62,792 nucleotides of DNA from Paenibacillus agaridevorans. GTDB lineage: Bacteria; Bacillota; Bacilli; Paenibacillales; Paenibacillaceae. How positions within the stretch are numbered: position 1 is the first letter of the stretch; each line of letters opens with the position of its first letter. A model generated the notes under the pieces. The model saw only the letters and a program-made list of their open reading frames with translations, was not told where the DNA came from and did no database searches. Location of the stretch: assembly GCF_003112455.1 (NCBI RefSeq), contig NZ_BDQX01000458.1:467090-529881 (forward strand). Direction: 5' to 3'. This document shows positions 60,135 to 62,792 of the stretch, in pieces. Made by a program: the position numbers and the translations under genes.

Positions 60135-62792
60135 ATGGAAATGAATCTGGAAAAAATGCGGGAGCACGCGCACAGGCTTGCTCTGGAGCATGATCCCAGC
60201 GGCAAAAGGATTTCTTCGGCAGCGCTGTGGAACCGAATGGAGGAGGATATTCGGGAGCTTCGCGCGTATATTGCCGAATTAAACAACGGAAGCACGGTCT
60301 GCGGGCAACCTGCCGATGAGTGGCTGCTCGACCATTCCGAGTTTCTCGAAGCCGAGCTGGGGGAAATTCGCGAAGCGCTGGCGGATTTTCCAGCCAAGCG
60401 GCTGCCAACGCTGGAAACCGGTGCCCGAACTCGAGCTGCTTCTCTTTGCGAATCCTACTTGGCCTATGGCGACGGGGTGCTGGACGAAAATATATTCGCC
60501 GAGTTCCTCGATGCCTATCAGGAGGTGGCCGTCCTTACAGCGGCGGAAGCCTGGTCGCTGCCGCTCTTCCTCAAAATGGAGCTCGTCCGCAAGCTGGCTT
60601 TAGTCGTGGAGCCGCTGCAGGAACGGCGCACCGTCTGCGCCCAGGTGGAAAAAATGCTCGCGGGCATACCCGCTTCCGAGCTGACGCCCGAGACGTTCAA
60701 GGCGGCCCTTGATGCGGAACGTGTGGAGCTTCCTCTCTCCGGCGCTATGATCGTTCATTTGATCAAACATTTGCGGGATCATGCCGAGGACACCGCCCAT
60801 GTCGGGGAATGGCTTGTCTGCAAGCTGGAGAACCCGCCGGAAGATCTGGACTCCATCCTCTCATATGAATACCGATTGCAAGCCGAATACCAAGTCAGCG
60901 CCGGCAATGTCATAAGCAGCTTAAGGAAGCTCTCCCGCTGGGACTTTAGCGAACTTTTCGAGCGCATCAGCATCATAGAACGCACGCTTCGGACGGAACA
61001 AGCCGGGGATTATGCCCGACTGGACAGCGGGAGCCGCCATACGTTGCGCCATCGCGTAGAGCTTCTCGCCCGCCGAATGGCCGTGCCGGAAAATCTGGTT
61101 GCGACCGAAGCCGTAAGACTGGCCGACGAGGCTTATTCGATGCAAGCAATGGAGTCATCCGACGATACCGGGTCGATGCAGCTGCCATCCAGACCTTGCT
61201 TTGCCGCATTCTATTTGCTGGATGCGCGCGGCATGCGGCTGCTGCAGGCCGCTCTCAAGCTATGCGGCAAAACAGGCGCTCTGCCGCAGGCCGGCTTCAA
61301 ACGCCGTGCTTCGGGCTTATATATGCAGCTGCTCGCGTTAGGCACATTAACCGTTCTGGCCGTTTCCCTGACGGTCACCGTCGGCGGCTTGCAGGCGCCT
61401 GCTTCTGCAGGCAGTCTGGCGCTTGCATTCGCGCTGCTGCTGATTCCCGCCAGCGAATGGGCGGTTACAGCCGTACATTGGCTGATCGAACGCGTCACCA
61501 GACCCGATCGTCTGCTTCGCTACGACTTCTCCAAGGGCGTGCCGGAAGATGCGGCCACGATAGTCGTCATTCCCGTCATTTGGAGTCGGGGGGACCATGT
61601 TGCCTCAACGTTGGACAGACTGGAGCTGCATTATCTCGCCAATCGGGATCCTCATATCCGCTTCGGCATATTAAGCGATTTCCAGGACGCCGCGGAAGAG
61701 AAGCTGCCAGAGGATGAAGAGCTGCTTCGCATCGCCCGATCGGGCATCGAGCGGCTCAACCGGAAATATCCGGATACCTCCTTCCATCTCTTCCATCGCA
61801 AGCGTCAATGGAATCCCTCCGAACGGACATGGATGGGCTGGGAGCGCAAGCGGGGCAAGCTGGAGGAATTCGTCAAGCTGCTGCAAGGCGATCGCCATAC
61901 AAGCTTCGATACCGTAATCGGCGACGAATCCCGGCTCGGCGAGATCCGATACGTCATTACGCTCGACGGGGATACGAGACTTCCACTGGAAAGCGCTCGC
62001 CGCATGATCGGCGCGATCCACTTGCCTTACAACCGCGCGCGCCTCGATGAGAGCGGGCGGAAGGTCGTTGAAGGTTACGGCGTGCTCCAGCCGCGCATCG
62101 GCATGACATACGAGAGCGCGCACAAGTCGAGACTGACGGCGCTGTTTGCATCCGAGCCCGGACTAGACCCTTACGCCTTTGCGGTATCGGACCCTTACCA
62201 GGACGCCATCGGGCAAGGCATATTCACGGGCAAAGGCATCTTGGACGTGGATGTCTTTCACCGCGTGCTGGGCGGACGAATTCCGGAAAACGCCGTGCTC
62301 AGCCACGATTTGCTGGAAGGCGGCTTCCTTCGGGCGGGTCTGCTGTCGGATATCGAGCTGATCGACGATCACCCGCCAACCTTTCTGGCGCAGCAGAAAA
62401 GGTTGCATCGATGGACCCGCGGCGACTGGCAGCTGTTGCCGTGGCTAGCCAACTCGGCGCGCAACGCCCGCGGCGAACGTATACCGACCGCCTTGTCGCT
62501 CATGACGCGCTGGCAGATTGCCGACAATATGCGCCGCAGCTTGCTGCAGCCCGCGCTGATGGCTATTCTGCTGCTGGCGGGACCGCTACCCGGCTCTGCC
62601 ATGGCATGGTATGGCATCGTGCTGCTGACACTGCTGCTTCCGGTGTTCCGCTCGCTGTTATCCGTCTCGCACTGGATTCGCCGTCCATCCGCTTTATTGC
62701 GGTCAGCCGCCCATGCCTGCCTCACTCTTTTGACGCTCCCTTTCCAAAGCGCCATGCTGCTCGACGGAATAATACGAACGCTGTATCGGCTG
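60135..62792 (+). CDS. Cyclic beta-1,2-glucan synthase-like protein (NdvB/CgsA), 5' part
   Basis: Open reading frame of 886 complete codons with no stop before the right edge, so the gene is truncated by the window. The family makes cyclic beta-1,2-glucans; whole proteins are about 2800 residues, so roughly two thirds are missing. Seen here: a helical N-terminal region of about 390 residues, two membrane segments (about 394-445), then the glycosyltransferase domain (IVVIPVIWSRGDHVASTLDR from about 474). Its likely catalytic residues are Asp611/Asp613 in YVITLDGDTRLP, SHDLLEGGFLRAG, and HRWTRGDWQL near 756; a further membrane region begins near 799. The start is ATG 60135 with GGGGG nine bases upstream. 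Gram-positive homologues exist but their product is less studied. Confidence 0.92.
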   Translation, partial: MEMNLEKMREHAHRLALEHDPSGKRISSAALWNRMEEDIRELRAYIAELNNGSTVCGQPADEWLLDHSEFLEAELGEIREALADFPAKRLPTLETGARTRAASLCESYLAYGDGVLDENIFAEFLDAYQEVAVLTAAEAWSLPLFLKMELVRKLALVVEPLQERRTVCAQVEKMLAGIPASELTPETFKAALDAERVELPLSGAMIVHLIKHLRDHAEDTAHVGEWLVCKLENPPEDLDSILSYEYRLQAEYQVSAGNVISSLRKLSRWDFSELFERISIIERTLRTEQAGDYARLDSGSRHTLRHRVELLARRMAVPENLVATEAVRLADEAYSMQAMESSDDTGSMQLPSRPCFAAFYLLDARGMRLLQAALKLCGKTGALPQAGFKRRASGLYMQLLALGTLTVLAVSLTVTVGGLQAPASAGSLALAFALLLIPASEWAVTAVHWLIERVTRPDRLLRYDFSKGVPEDAATIVVIPVIWSRGDHVASTLDRLELHYLANRDPHIRFGILSDFQDAAEEKLPEDEELLRIARSGIERLNRKYPDTSFHLFHRKRQWNPSERTWMGWERKRGKLEEFVKLLQGDRHTSFDTVIGDESRLGEIRYVITLDGDTRLPLESARRMIGAIHLPYNRARLDESGRKVVEGYGVLQPRIGMTYESAHKSRLTALFASEPGLDPYAFAVSDPYQDAIGQGIFTGKGILDVDVFHRVLGGRIPENAVLSHDLLEGGFLRAGLLSDIELIDDHPPTFLAQQKRLHRWTRGDWQLLPWLANSARNARGERIPTALSLMTRWQIADNMRRSLLQPALMAILLLAGPLPGSAMAWYGIVLLTLLLPVFRSLLSVSHWIRRPSALLRSAAHACLTLLTLPFQSAMLLDGIIRTLYRL

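Overview
The window reads as chromosomal DNA of a Paenibacillaceae-type Firmicute (Paenibacillus, Cohnella or a close relative). The grounds are two Lpl-type carbohydrate ABC importers (LplB/YtcP-like permeases with large lipoprotein binding proteins), a YesM/YesN-type kinase and AraC-type response regulator beside them, many AraC-family regulators, a sporulenol/hopene-type cyclase, a tyrosyl-tRNA synthetase behind a T-box leader, strong AGGAGG ribosome sites, moderately GC-rich coding DNA and short intergenic repeats. This is inferred from gene content only. No tRNA, rRNA, transposase gene or prophage gene was seen.

Layout. 0.2-3.6 kb: sugar importer operon (two permeases, binding protein). 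3.8-4.2 kb: membrane-anchored cytochrome c with a textbook promoter. 4.3-6.9 kb: sugar isomerase and PhyH dioxygenase divergent from an AraC regulator. 7-9.2 kb: operon of two half-size chromate transporters and a formylglycine-generating-type enzyme. 9.5-15.2 kb: ROK regulator, UlaG-like hydrolase, a large unrecognised protein, and a MerR/aldo-keto reductase pair with a 19-bp-spacer promoter. 15.5-16.7 kb: nuclease-like gene broken by one stop codon, then a patchwork of tandem repeats. 16.7-25.4 kb: triterpene cyclase, RDD protein, GH43 enzyme, AraC regulator, quinone reductase, and an ECF41 sigma factor with an FAD oxidoreductase behind an ECF41-type promoter. 25.5-32.6 kb: MATE pump, acyl ligase/SDR pair, GNAT, acyl-CoA-dehydrogenase-like enzyme and alditol oxidase.

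32.8-44.5 kb is the most coherent block, a Gram-positive polysaccharide-utilisation locus. One minus-strand operon encodes an AraC regulator, histidine kinase, response regulator, binding protein, two permeases and a secreted GH39-like enzyme with a carbohydrate-binding module. A cytoplasmic five-bladed-propeller glycosidase diverges from it. The likely flow is extracellular cleavage, import, intracellular hydrolysis, with two layers of control. 44.6-50.6 kb: broken PH-domain gene, membrane and envelope proteins, a sugar isomerase and tyrS. 51-53 kb: a second AraC/PhyH pair. 53.0-53.5 kb: a striking array of 52-bp units, each with a perfect 14-bp palindrome. 53.9-62.8 kb: esterase, zwf, mgtE, a DrrAB-type exporter next to a leftover SLH-domain tail, and the first 886 codons of a cyclic beta-1,2-glucan synthase-like protein that runs off the right edge.

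No complete new defence or mobile system was found. The least explained structures are the 52-bp palindromic array, the mixed repeats at 16.2-16.65 kb and two short terminal-inverted-repeat elements at 11.8 and 19.3 kb.
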